A program made the translations under genes and the position numbers. Source: an uncultured Collinsella sp. (lineage in GTDB: Bacteria; Actinomycetota; Coriobacteriia; Coriobacteriales; Coriobacteriaceae). From it: a DNA stretch of 19,574 nt. Location of the stretch: positions 1 to 19,574 of the forward strand of contig CALBBA010000241.1 of assembly GCA_937926755.1 (NCBI GenBank), read 5' to 3'. This document shows, piece after piece, positions 1 through 6,953 of this stretch. A model generated the notes under the pieces. The model saw only the letters and a program-made list of their open reading frames with translations, did not search any database and was not told where the DNA came from. Position 1 is the first letter of the stretch; every line of letters starts with the position of its first letter.

Positions 1-723
1 GGGGGGGTGGTGGTGGGGCGGGCCCGGGGGCGCTTGATTACTTTCGGCCCCCCCCCCGCCGATCGCAAGCAGCTGCTGCTCTTTACTGCCTTTGGCCTGC
101 TGTTTAACCAGTTTTGCTATCTTTCGGCCGTGCGCCTGACGAACGCCGGAACCGCGACGGTGCTCCAGTGCCTGCAGCTCGTTATCATCATGGGCTACGC
201 CTGCGTGACCGATCGCCGCATGCCGCGTACTCGCGAAGTCATCGGCATTGGCCTGGCTCTGGGTGGAACCTTTTTAATTGCCACCGGCGGCGACCCTACC
301 AGCCTGAATATCTCGCCGCTTGGCCTGGCAGCAGGTCTTATGTGTGCGGTCAGCGCGGCGTGTAGGGCGGTGATTCCCGCCAAGATCCTGCCCGAATACG
401 GTAGCCCCATCGTCACGGGCTCGGCAATGCTCACGGCGGGCGTGGTTTCATGTGTCTTCGTGCGGCCCTGGGCGCATATGCCGGCGCTCGACGCTGCCGG
501 CATCGAGGCGCTCGCGGTGTTCGTGGTTATCGGCTCGTTTTTTGCTTACATGCTTTATATGCAGGGCGTTAAGGACATCGGCTCGGTGCGCGCGAGCCTC
601 ATCGGAACTGTGGAGCCGGTTTCGGCGACTATCACCAGCGCCGTTATGCTGGGCACGGTGTTTTTGCCGACCGACCTTATCGGCTTTGCCATGATCATCG
701 TGATGATGTTCCTCACGGTGTAG
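1..723 (+). CDS. EamA/DMT-family permease, 5'-truncated
   Basis: The frame is open from the first base and ends at TAG 721-723. It encodes about 240 residues of a very hydrophobic protein with repeated membrane segments. Features typical of EamA (drug/metabolite transporter) permeases include the stretch ending in LSAVRLTNAGTATVLQCLQ, the helix with GLALGGTFLIATGG, and the late GTVEPVSATITS segment, which matches the family's conserved 'EPv.a.l.a' in the second EamA repeat. Full family members have about 280-310 residues and ten helices, so roughly the first 50-70 residues lie off the window. The substrate cannot be told; members export metabolites or amino acids. The extreme 5' end (bases 1-60) contains G7, G5 and C10 runs and may hold base errors, so the first ~20 residues are unreliable. 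No clear terminator follows in the 149 bases before the next gene. Confidence 0.82.
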   Translation, partial: GGVVVGRARGRLITFGPPPADRKQLLLFTAFGLLFNQFCYLSAVRLTNAGTATVLQCLQLVIIMGYACVTDRRMPRTREVIGIGLALGGTFLIATGGDPTSLNISPLGLAAGLMCAVSAACRAVIPAKILPEYGSPIVTGSAMLTAGVVSCVFVRPWAHMPALDAAGIEALAVFVVIGSFFAYMLYMQGVKDIGSVRASLIGTVEPVSATITSAVMLGTVFLPTDLIGFAMIIVMMFLTV

Positions 724-872
724 CTGGCGCCGCCGCCAAGACAGAAAAGGTGTTGTGCCGCATTTTCGCCAATTGACGTCCGTGTCTGGAGTTTAGCTGT
801 CGATGCCCAAAATGCCATAAACTAGTAACGTTATGGACTTTTTCATTGCGACTCAATTGCGAGGATTTCTTT

Positions 873-3185
873 ATGGCTGGTAATCACTTTAAGGGCAGCG
901 ATAGCGGCCGTCCTGCAGTTCCGCCGCGTCCGAACGGGGCTGGTAAGGCCGGCACGCCGGGCGGCGCTGGACAGGGCGGTTCCGGTAAGCGCGTGTCCCC
1001 GGGCGAGACGGCGATGTTTACCGCTCTGTACGAGCAGTCTCAAAAGGCAAAAAAGACCGGCCGTGCAAGAGGGAATGTCTTTGCGGGCGGTGCAACCTCC
1101 GCGTCGCAGCCGATCGGGGCTCCTTCGGTACCCGCGAACAACGCGGGTGCTGCCAACGCCGCGAATGCCGCCGGCAACGTTAATGCCGACAAGGCCGCCA
1201 ACAATACTCCCTCTGCCGGTGGCGCGGGGCTTACGGGTAACCTTGGCACGATTTACACCGGCGCCTCCGAGACTGGCACGTTCGCCCGCCTGGATGATAG
1301 CGGTGCCGAGTTTGCGGGCTCGGGTTCCAAGGAAGATTATTACGATTTTGGCTTGAACTACGGTAGCGACGCTTCGTCGAGTTCGACTTCTGACGGTCTG
1401 GTCCGTCATCGTCATCGCAAGGGCGAGCGCAAAAAGCGTCACACCGGCGCCATTATTGCCGCTGTAGTCGCGGTGCTTCTCGTTGCGCTTGGCGCAAGCG
1501 GCTTTATGCTGCTTAACTCGGCAAAGACCGTAAAGAGCGAAGCGAAGGAGGCTGTCGAGATCGTCGGTGGCCTTAAGGACAAGGTCACGTCGGGCGATTT
1601 TTCGACGCTGCCTGACGACGCGAAGAAGATCGATGAGCTCTGCAACAGCATGAAGGCGGAGACCTCGAGCCCGCTGTGGACGGCGGCTTCGTTTATCCCG
1701 GTGTATGGCAGCGACATCAACGCAGCCCGCGCCATGATTGATGCCCTGTCCGATGTCTCGAGCAACGCGCTGGTTCCCATGGCCGATAACCTCTCGCAGG
1801 CCACGCCCGGCAAGCTGTTCCAGGACGGCATGATTAACGTGTCCGCGCTACAGGCGGTCGCCGATTCGCTTTCCAGCAGCTCGAAGGTGTTCAAGAGCGC
1901 CAACGAGAAGATCCAGGGCATTGGCGATACTCATATTTCCCAGGTGACCGAGCTGGTCGATAAGGCCAAGGACGGCTTTGCCACCCTCAACGGCGCGGTT
2001 GACGCGGCGGAGAAGGTCGCCCCCGTCCTTCCCCAGATGCTCGGCGCCAACGGCCAGACGCGCAACTACCTTGTGTACGCCATGAACAACGTCGAGATTC
2101 GTGCTTGCGGCGGCTTTGGCGGTTCGCAGGGCCTGATTTCGGTCACCGACGGCCAGATGTCGATTGGCGAGTTTGTTCCCTGCATTGCGCGCAGCAAAGA
2201 CGAGGCGGTTGAGAGCGTCGACGAAGAAGATGAGACGCTGTTTGGTGACCACAGCAACCTATACATCTCGGGCAACACCTATTCGCCCGACTGGCCCCGT
2301 AATTCGCAGCGTGTCGCCGCGCTGTGGAAGTCTGAATATGGTCAGGACGTCGATGGCGTCATTGGTATCGATCCGGTATTCCTGCAGTATCTGTTGGGCC
2401 TCGTGGGTAATGTTTCACTGCCCGACGGTACAGTCGTTGACGGCACTAACGCGGCGAAGGTGCTTATGCATGATGTGTACTGGAACTATCCGGTCGAGGA
2501 GTCGGACGGCATCTTTGCATCCGTCGCCAGCGCTGCCTTCGACAAGATCCTTGGCGGTATCGGCGACGTCGATGTTGCGAACCTTGTCAGCGCCGTTGAG
2601 CGCGGTGCCGAAGAGGGCCGCCTGATCGCGTGGATGAAAAACGATGACGAGCAGAACGCTATCAAGGAGATGAACATCGACGCCTCACTGCCCGATCCGG
2701 ATGACCCGAGTGAAGATCCCGTTGCTGGTGTCTACTTTAACAACCTGAGCTTCTCCAAGCTCGACTGGTATCTGAACGCCGATACGCAGATTGGTCAGGG
2801 CGTGAAGAACGGCGACGGCGCTTGCTCGTATCGCATCACCGTTACCCTGACGAACATCATGACGCAGGAGGAGGCAGGTAAGCTGCCCGACTACGTAGCG
2901 GCCAGTGCGCCTGGGACCTCGCGTGACGATGAGCGCTTGTATGTATCACTGTTTGCGCCGACAGGCGGCAGCATTACCGATCTAAACGTCGAGGGGACTC
3001 AGTTTGGACTGTTCGCTGCCACTTGGCACGGAGTTCCCTGCTATTCGGGCACCGTTGACCTGCATGCTGGCGAGACGACGACGATCACGTATACGCTGAC
3101 CACGTCGGCCGAGGCGGGGGACAAGCCGCTTACGCTGCGTCAGACTCCTACATGCCAGGCGGCTCGCGACAGCGCGTCGGCGTAG
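873..3185 (+). CDS. DUF4012 domain, single-pass membrane protein
   Basis: A 770-residue protein. ATG 873 was chosen because GAGGA (861-865) lies 7 bases before it; an in-frame TTG at 846 would extend the frame by 9 residues but has no ribosome binding site. Residues 1-186 are low-complexity and polar, rich in Gly, Ala, Asn and Ser. They are followed by a basic patch with RHRHRKGERKKR, then one transmembrane helix at about 194-214. With the basic patch on the N-terminal side this predicts a cytoplasmic tail and an extracytoplasmic body. From about residue 399 comes the DUF4012 signature (RNYLVYAMNNVEIRACGGF, then GSQGLISVTDGQ), followed by SPDWPRNSQRVAALW and DVDGVIGIDPVFLQYLL, which are characteristic of the family in actinobacteria and other Gram-positives. 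The function of DUF4012 is unknown. Neighbours give no pathway link: a terminator separates it from glmM. Confidence 0.85.
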   Translation: MAGNHFKGSDSGRPAVPPRPNGAGKAGTPGGAGQGGSGKRVSPGETAMFTALYEQSQKAKKTGRARGNVFAGGATSASQPIGAPSVPANNAGAANAANAAGNVNADKAANNTPSAGGAGLTGNLGTIYTGASETGTFARLDDSGAEFAGSGSKEDYYDFGLNYGSDASSSSTSDGLVRHRHRKGERKKRHTGAIIAAVVAVLLVALGASGFMLLNSAKTVKSEAKEAVEIVGGLKDKVTSGDFSTLPDDAKKIDELCNSMKAETSSPLWTAASFIPVYGSDINAARAMIDALSDVSSNALVPMADNLSQATPGKLFQDGMINVSALQAVADSLSSSSKVFKSANEKIQGIGDTHISQVTELVDKAKDGFATLNGAVDAAEKVAPVLPQMLGANGQTRNYLVYAMNNVEIRACGGFGGSQGLISVTDGQMSIGEFVPCIARSKDEAVESVDEEDETLFGDHSNLYISGNTYSPDWPRNSQRVAALWKSEYGQDVDGVIGIDPVFLQYLLGLVGNVSLPDGTVVDGTNAAKVLMHDVYWNYPVEESDGIFASVASAAFDKILGGIGDVDVANLVSAVERGAEEGRLIAWMKNDDEQNAIKEMNIDASLPDPDDPSEDPVAGVYFNNLSFSKLDWYLNADTQIGQGVKNGDGACSYRITVTLTNIMTQEEAGKLPDYVAASAPGTSRDDERLYVSLFAPTGGSITDLNVEGTQFGLFAATWHGVPCYSGTVDLHAGETTTITYTLTTSAEAGDKPLTLRQTPTCQAARDSASA

Positions 3186-3190
3186 GGTTT

Positions 3191-3219
3191 TTCTGGTAGC
3201 GCAGATAATCGAGTACCAT
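3191..3219 (+). promoter_or_regulatory. Possible glmM promoter overlapping the terminator
   Basis: A TACCAT hexamer at 3214-3219 resembles the -10 box seen before the calcium ATPase (16515-16520). A weak TTCTGG lies 17 bases upstream at 3191-3196. Transcription would start near 3226, inside the left arm of the hairpin described next. Only the -10 resemblance supports this; glmM could instead depend on read-through. Confidence 0.25.
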
Positions 3220-3222
3220 TTT

Positions 3223-3255
3223 GGGGCGGACAGGCAATCTGTCCGCCCCTATTTT
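3223..3255 (+). terminator. Intrinsic terminator between DUF4012 gene and glmM
   Basis: A perfect 11-bp stem, GGGGCGGACAG (3223-3233) with CTGTCCGCCCC (3239-3249), has a 5-base loop GCAAT and is followed by TATTTT. This is a good rho-independent terminator for the DUF4012 transcript. It ends only 13 bases before the ATG of glmM, leaving just the ribosome binding site AAGGAGAG in between. Confidence 0.75.
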
Positions 3256-3268
3256 GTAAGGAGAGCGC

Positions 3269-4600
3269 ATGAAGTACTTTGGCACCGACGGCTTTCGCGG
3301 TGAGGCCAACGTTGGGCTGACGGTAGAGCACGCTTATAAGATTGGCCGTTTTGTGGGCTGGTATTACGGCGCCAACCGCGAGCGCAAGGCGCGCGTCATC
3401 GTGGGCAAGGACACACGTCGCTCGAGTTATATGTTCGAGGCGGCCCTGGCCGGCGGCCTGGTCGCGAGCGGTGCGGACGCCTATATGCTGCACGTGATCC
3501 CGACGCCGGGCGTGGCGCATCAGACCGTGGAGGGCTGCTTCGATTGCGGCATCATGATCAGCGCGAGCCACAACCCGTTTTGCGATAACGGCATTAAGCT
3601 CGTCAACAGCGACGGTTTTAAGATGGACGAGGACGTACTGGAGCTCATCGAGGACTACATCGATGGCAAGAGCGAAGTTCCGCTGGCCACGGGCAACCAC
3701 ATCGGCGCCACGGTGGATTACATGCAGGGCCGCAACCGCTACATTGCTTCGCTCATTGCAAGTGCGAACTTTTCGCTGCAGGGCGTCAAGATCGGTATCG
3801 ACTGCGCCAACGGCTCGGCTTCCTCGGTGGCCAAGCCGGTGTTTGACGCGCTCGGTGCCGACGTGCGCGTGATCAACGCCGCGCCCGATGGCTTTAACAT
3901 CAACGTCGACTGCGGCTCCACGCATATGGAGCGCCTGCAGCGCCATGTGGTGGAGCAGGGCCTGGACGTGGGTTTTGCCTACGATGGCGATGCCGACCGC
4001 TGCCTGGCCGTGGATGAGCGCGGTCGCGTGGTAGACGGCGACCAGATCCTGTACGTGTGCGGCGTGTATCTGAACAAGCACGGTCGCCTTTCGGGCGGTA
4101 CCGTGGTGCCGACGATTGCCAGCAACTTTGGCCTGGTCAAGTCGCTGGAGCTTGCCGGTCTGAGCGCCGTGACCAGCGGCGTGGGCGACCGTCACGTGTA
4201 TGCCAAGATGCGCGAGGGCGGTTACAGCTTGGGCGGCGAGCAGACGGGCCATACGATCTTTGGCGATATCGAGCGCACGGGCGACGGCATTATGACTTCG
4301 CTGCGCGTGATGGAAGTGATTCGTGCCGAGCGCGAGACGCTCTCGCAGCTCACGGCTCCGTGCAAGCTGCTGCCGCAGGCGCAGGTTGCCGTGCGCGTGG
4401 CGGACAAGGACGCCGCGCTCGAGAACATGGGCGTGCAGAACGCCATCGCCGAGGCCGAGGCTGCGCTGGCAGGCGAGGGCCGCGTGCTCGTGCGCAAGAG
4501 CGGAACCGAGTCGGTTATCCGCGTGCTGGCCGAAGCCCCCGACCAAGCCGCCGCCGACGCCGCCATGAAGCGCATCGCCAACGCGCTCGAGGCTTTATAG
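3269..4600 (+). CDS. glmM: Phosphoglucosamine mutase GlmM
   Basis: GlmM interconverts glucosamine-6-phosphate and glucosamine-1-phosphate in the cytoplasm, feeding UDP-GlcNAc for peptidoglycan. The 443-residue length fits the family (about 445-450). The N-terminus KYFGTDGFRGEAN is diagnostic of GlmM. The phosphorylated serine is S100 in SASHNP, the magnesium-binding loop is DGDADR with D239, D241 and D243, the sugar-binding loop is GGEQTGH, and the C-terminal phosphate-binding motif is RKSGTE at 409-414. All key residues are present. ATG 3269 has a strong AAGGAGAG ribosome binding site 5 bases away. In Firmicutes glmM usually follows cdaA-cdaR; here it does not, and it seems to be transcribed alone. 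A 13-bp hairpin begins at its stop codon. Confidence 0.96.
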   Translation: MKYFGTDGFRGEANVGLTVEHAYKIGRFVGWYYGANRERKARVIVGKDTRRSSYMFEAALAGGLVASGADAYMLHVIPTPGVAHQTVEGCFDCGIMISASHNPFCDNGIKLVNSDGFKMDEDVLELIEDYIDGKSEVPLATGNHIGATVDYMQGRNRYIASLIASANFSLQGVKIGIDCANGSASSVAKPVFDALGADVRVINAAPDGFNINVDCGSTHMERLQRHVVEQGLDVGFAYDGDADRCLAVDERGRVVDGDQILYVCGVYLNKHGRLSGGTVVPTIASNFGLVKSLELAGLSAVTSGVGDRHVYAKMREGGYSLGGEQTGHTIFGDIERTGDGIMTSLRVMEVIRAERETLSQLTAPCKLLPQAQVAVRVADKDAALENMGVQNAIAEAEAALAGEGRVLVRKSGTESVIRVLAEAPDQAAADAAMKRIANALEAL

Positions 4601-4628
4601 TTACGCGGTTTTACCAAACCGCGTAACT
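4599..4628. repeat. Perfect hairpin overlapping glmM stop codon
   Basis: AGTTACGCGGTTT (4599-4611) pairs perfectly with AAACCGCGTAACT (4616-4628) across the loop TACC. The left arm includes the last two bases of the glmM stop codon TAG. No T-tract follows on either strand, so it is not a standard intrinsic terminator; it could protect the 3' end of the mRNA or be part of a larger termination region with the next element. Confidence 0.6.
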
Positions 4629-4640
4629 GCTCGACGCTGC

Positions 4641-4739
4641 AAACGGCCCCAAGCGGCAATCTGACGTTCAATTTCAAGGGCGCGACCAGAAGGTCAGCGC
4701 CCTTTCATTTCACGTCACCTTGCTCGCTTGGGGCCGTTT
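4641..4739. repeat. 99-base nested palindrome (three or four concentric stems)
   Basis: Concentric perfect arms occur in order: AAACGGCCCCAAGCG (4641-4655) with its complement at 4725-4739; TGACGT (4662-4667) with ACGTCA (4712-4717); AAGGGCGC (4676-4683) with GCGCCCTT (4697-4704); and GACC (4684-4687) with GGTC (4692-4695) around AGAA. The internal loops between arms are of similar length on each side. It lies in the convergent gap after glmM. There is no T-tract after it, no reading frame in it and no clear target-site duplication. It could be a bidirectional end-of-transcript structure or a small repeat element. Confidence 0.7.
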
Positions 4740-4773
4740 TCGCTGACGTTGCCAAGACATTAGCGTCAACGAA

Positions 4774-4801
4774 CTAGTCATTGGGTACCTAGTTATTGGG
4801 T
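4774..4801. repeat. 13-bp tandem direct repeat
   Basis: CTAGTCATTGGGT (4774-4786) and CTAGTTATTGGGT (4789-4801) differ at one base and are spaced 15 bases apart. They sit between the nested palindrome and the terminator of the M32 gene. No function is apparent. Confidence 0.45.
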
Positions 4802-4802
4802 G

Positions 4803-4841
4803 AAAAAAGGGGACGCTGCGGATTGGTTCCGCGGCGTCCCC
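4803..4841 (-). terminator. Intrinsic terminator of the M32 carboxypeptidase gene
   Basis: A 13-bp stem with one G-U pair (4809-4821 with 4829-4841, loop 4822-4828) is followed on the minus strand by six T residues (plus-strand A4803-4808). It lies 25 bases past the minus-strand stop codon. On the plus strand only TTT follows, so any effect on glmM transcripts would be weaker. Confidence 0.8.
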
Positions 4842-4866
4842 TTTGCGTTGGCGTGTCGGTTATGCC

Positions 4867-6450
4867 TTACAGCTCGTAGAGCGTGGTGAACTTGTCCTGC
4901 AGGTAGCTGCAGTAGTAGCGGGCATCAAAGGCCATGCCGCAGGCGCCCTTGATGAGTTCCGGCGCGTCCTTGGCGCGGCCCCACTGCCAAATGCGCTCGC
5001 CAAGCCAGGCACGGACGGGCGCCAGGTCGCCGCTCGCACAGGCGCCGTTAAGGTCGACACCGTCGCGGCACATGGCCGGCACAAACATGGCATCGTAGGC
5101 GCTACCCAGCGCATACGTGGGGAAGTAGCCAAACGAACCGCCGCTCCAATGCGTATCCTGTAGGCAGCCGTGCGTGTCGTCGGGAACGGGAATGCCCAGG
5201 TACTCATCCATGAAGCGGTTCCAAAGCGCGGGGATGTCCTTGGCCGTGGCCTCGCCGGCAAACAGCATGCGCTCGATCTGGTAGCGCACCATAACGTGCA
5301 GCGGATAGGTGAGCTCGTCGGCCTCGGTGCGGATCAGCGAAGGCTGCGCGATGTTCACGGCGTGGTAGAGCGTGTCCTCGTCGACGTCGCCGTAGACCTC
5401 GGGCGCGTGGCGGCGCAGCACCTCGAGCAGCGGTCCCATAAAGGCGCGGCTGCGACCCACGGTGTTCTCAAAGAAGCGGCTCTGGCTCTCGTGGATGCCC
5501 ATGGAGGTGCCGCCCTCCAAGCACGTGCGCGCATAGGCGGGGTTCACGCCCAGCTCGTACATGGCGTGACCGGCCTCGTGGATGATGCTGTAGACGTTGG
5601 AGATGCAGTCGTCCTCGTAGATGTGCGTGGCGATGCGCGCGTCACCCACGGCAAAGCCCTCGCTAAACGGGTGCTCGGTAAAGGCGAGCGTGGTGTCGTC
5701 CAGGTTAAGGCCGACGAGCTTCATCAGGTCGAAGCTCATGGCACGCTGGGCGGCCTCGGGCACGCGGGCGTGCAAAAAGTCGGCAGCCGGCTGCTGGCCG
5801 CGCTCGCCGATGGCGTGCACGAGCGGCACGACCGTCGCCTTGACCTCATCGCAAAACGCATCGAAGCTCTTGGCGGAAAGGCCGCGCTCGTACTGGTCGA
5901 GCCATACGTCGTATGGATCGCGTTTGGGGTCCATGAGCTCGGCCTGATGCTTGAGCTGGCCGACGATTCTATCCACATAGGGCTCAAAGCTCGCCCAGTC
6001 GTTGGCCGTCTTGGCCTTGTGCCACACGGCGTCGGCCTCGCAGGTGAGCCTGGTCCAGGCCTCGGCCTCCTCGGTGGGAATGACGCTGGCCTCGCGCTGG
6101 TCGCGGCCGAGCACGCGGATCTCGTCGAGCAGCTGGGGGTCGTCTACATGTCCGCCCGCGACTGTCTCGCGCGCTAACGAGCGTACGAGTTCAACGGACT
6201 TCTCGCTGGTCAACAGCTTGTGATGCTCGCCGGCAAGGGTGCCCATGGCGTCGGCACGCGCTGCTGCGCCGTTGGCGGGAGCAATGGTCGCGCCGTCAAA
6301 CTCGGCAATCTTGAGCAGGTACTCGCGGGTCCACAGCTTGCCCTCGAGTTTGCGGAACTTTTTGACGGCCTTGTCGACTTTAGCAGCCTTGACGCCCTTG
6401 GCAGCCTTTGCCACGGCGGCCTTGGCCTTCTTATCGAGTTTCTTTCCCAT
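4867..6450 (-). CDS. M32 family metallocarboxypeptidase (Taq type)
   Basis: A cytoplasmic zinc carboxypeptidase that trims C-terminal residues from peptides; 527 residues against about 500 for the family. The zinc site HEAGH is at 291-295, and E321 in HESQSR (320-325) is the expected third ligand. Other M32 hallmarks are HPF (260-262), IRTEADELTYPLHVMVRY near 373-390, and DTHWSGGSFGYFPTY near 432-446. The first ~33 residues are a Lys/Ala-rich extension (MGKKLDKKAKAAVAKAAKG) of unknown role. The usual 'WDxxtxMP' motif near the N-terminus is altered to FDGATIAPANGAAAR (51-65). The ATG has TAAGGA about 6 bases upstream. It is transcribed divergently from the pheST T-box leader and convergently with glmM, so it stands alone. 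Confidence 0.93.
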   Translation of the reverse strand: MGKKLDKKAKAAVAKAAKGVKAAKVDKAVKKFRKLEGKLWTREYLLKIAEFDGATIAPANGAAARADAMGTLAGEHHKLLTSEKSVELVRSLARETVAGGHVDDPQLLDEIRVLGRDQREASVIPTEEAEAWTRLTCEADAVWHKAKTANDWASFEPYVDRIVGQLKHQAELMDPKRDPYDVWLDQYERGLSAKSFDAFCDEVKATVVPLVHAIGERGQQPAADFLHARVPEAAQRAMSFDLMKLVGLNLDDTTLAFTEHPFSEGFAVGDARIATHIYEDDCISNVYSIIHEAGHAMYELGVNPAYARTCLEGGTSMGIHESQSRFFENTVGRSRAFMGPLLEVLRRHAPEVYGDVDEDTLYHAVNIAQPSLIRTEADELTYPLHVMVRYQIERMLFAGEATAKDIPALWNRFMDEYLGIPVPDDTHGCLQDTHWSGGSFGYFPTYALGSAYDAMFVPAMCRDGVDLNGACASGDLAPVRAWLGERIWQWGRAKDAPELIKGACGMAFDARYYCSYLQDKFTTLYEL

Positions 6451-6568
6451 ACCGTATCCTTAATCTCGCAGGCCGCCCGTCGCACGCGGCGGCACGGCCA
6501 GTTTGCACAGCTACCTGCCTTGTACCCAGCGCGAACAAAACGGAACGCGGCGATGCGCGCGCAGAATG

Positions 6569-6577
6569 TGTTATCCT
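6569..6577 (+). promoter_or_regulatory. Extended -10 promoter of pheST
   Basis: TG (6569-6570), one base, then TATCCT (6572-6577) form an extended -10 element, and transcription would begin near 6584, just before the first T-box helix (6589). No good -35 hexamer is visible at the expected distance. Confidence 0.5.
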
Positions 6578-6584
6578 ATAGCCC

Positions 6585-6868
6585 AATGCGTTGACGGAGA
6601 GGGTTTTGCCCGCCGCGTCGCCGGCAAGAGAGGGAAGGTCATAGGCTGCAAGCCTTCCTGCGGTGGCAAGGGCCAAGCGTTCACTCCCGAGCAGCGACCT
6701 CAACGGGCGCGCGGCCAGCGGCGGCGAAGCCCCAGTAGGGAAGCCGTGAGCCTCGCGACAAGGGGCGCAGAGTGGGCACGGCGGGCCAGACATCCGCCGG
6801 GTCAAACAAGGTGGTACCGCGGAATTCAACCGTCCTTGGGCAATGCACATGCCCGAGGACGGTTTTTT
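6585..6868 (+). promoter_or_regulatory. T-box leader (tRNA-Phe sensing) of pheST
   Basis: The signature AAGGTGGTACCGCGG (6808-6822) is the T-box sequence. UGG at 6812-6814 plus U6815 would pair with the acceptor end ACCA, fitting the A discriminator of tRNA-Phe. The base of Stem I is CGTTGA (6589-6594) with TCAACG (6700-6705). A TTC at 6680-6682, on the 3' side of Stem I, is the likely Phe specifier codon. In the antiterminator, AAGG (6808-6811) pairs with CCTT (6834-6837) and GCGG (6819-6822) with CCGT (6830-6833); these 3' strands are also the left arm of the terminator, so the two folds exclude each other. Uncharged tRNA-Phe should allow pheST transcription. The T-box call is firm; the specifier assignment is an inference. 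Confidence 0.93.
6830..6868 (+). terminator. Regulated terminator of the T-box leader
   Basis: CCGTCCTTGGGCA (6830-6842) pairs with TGCCCGAGGACGG (6850-6862), with one U-G pair and a 7-base loop, followed by TTTTTT (6863-6868). It is the attenuator that the T-box antiterminator disrupts. Confidence 0.9.
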
Positions 6869-6953
6869 GTTGCCGAACCGGGCCGCGCACCCGCAGCACC
6901 GTGTGGCTCCAGCCGCCGCGGCGAATGGATGCGCGAGAGACGAAAGGGAAGAC

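Noticed and set aside
846..872. TTG 846 as start of the DUF4012 protein
   Set aside because: ATG 873 has a GAGGA ribosome binding site at the right distance and the extra 9 residues add nothing recognisable.
3140..4546. A 468-codon minus-strand frame opposite glmM
   Set aside because: Antisense shadow; His/Ala/Val-rich and without family resemblance, while glmM has all its catalytic motifs.
6843..6953. An upstream start of pheS at 6843 that would add 37 residues
   Set aside because: It lies inside the loop of the T-box terminator and the added residues are not PheS-like; ATG 6954 has a good ribosome binding site.
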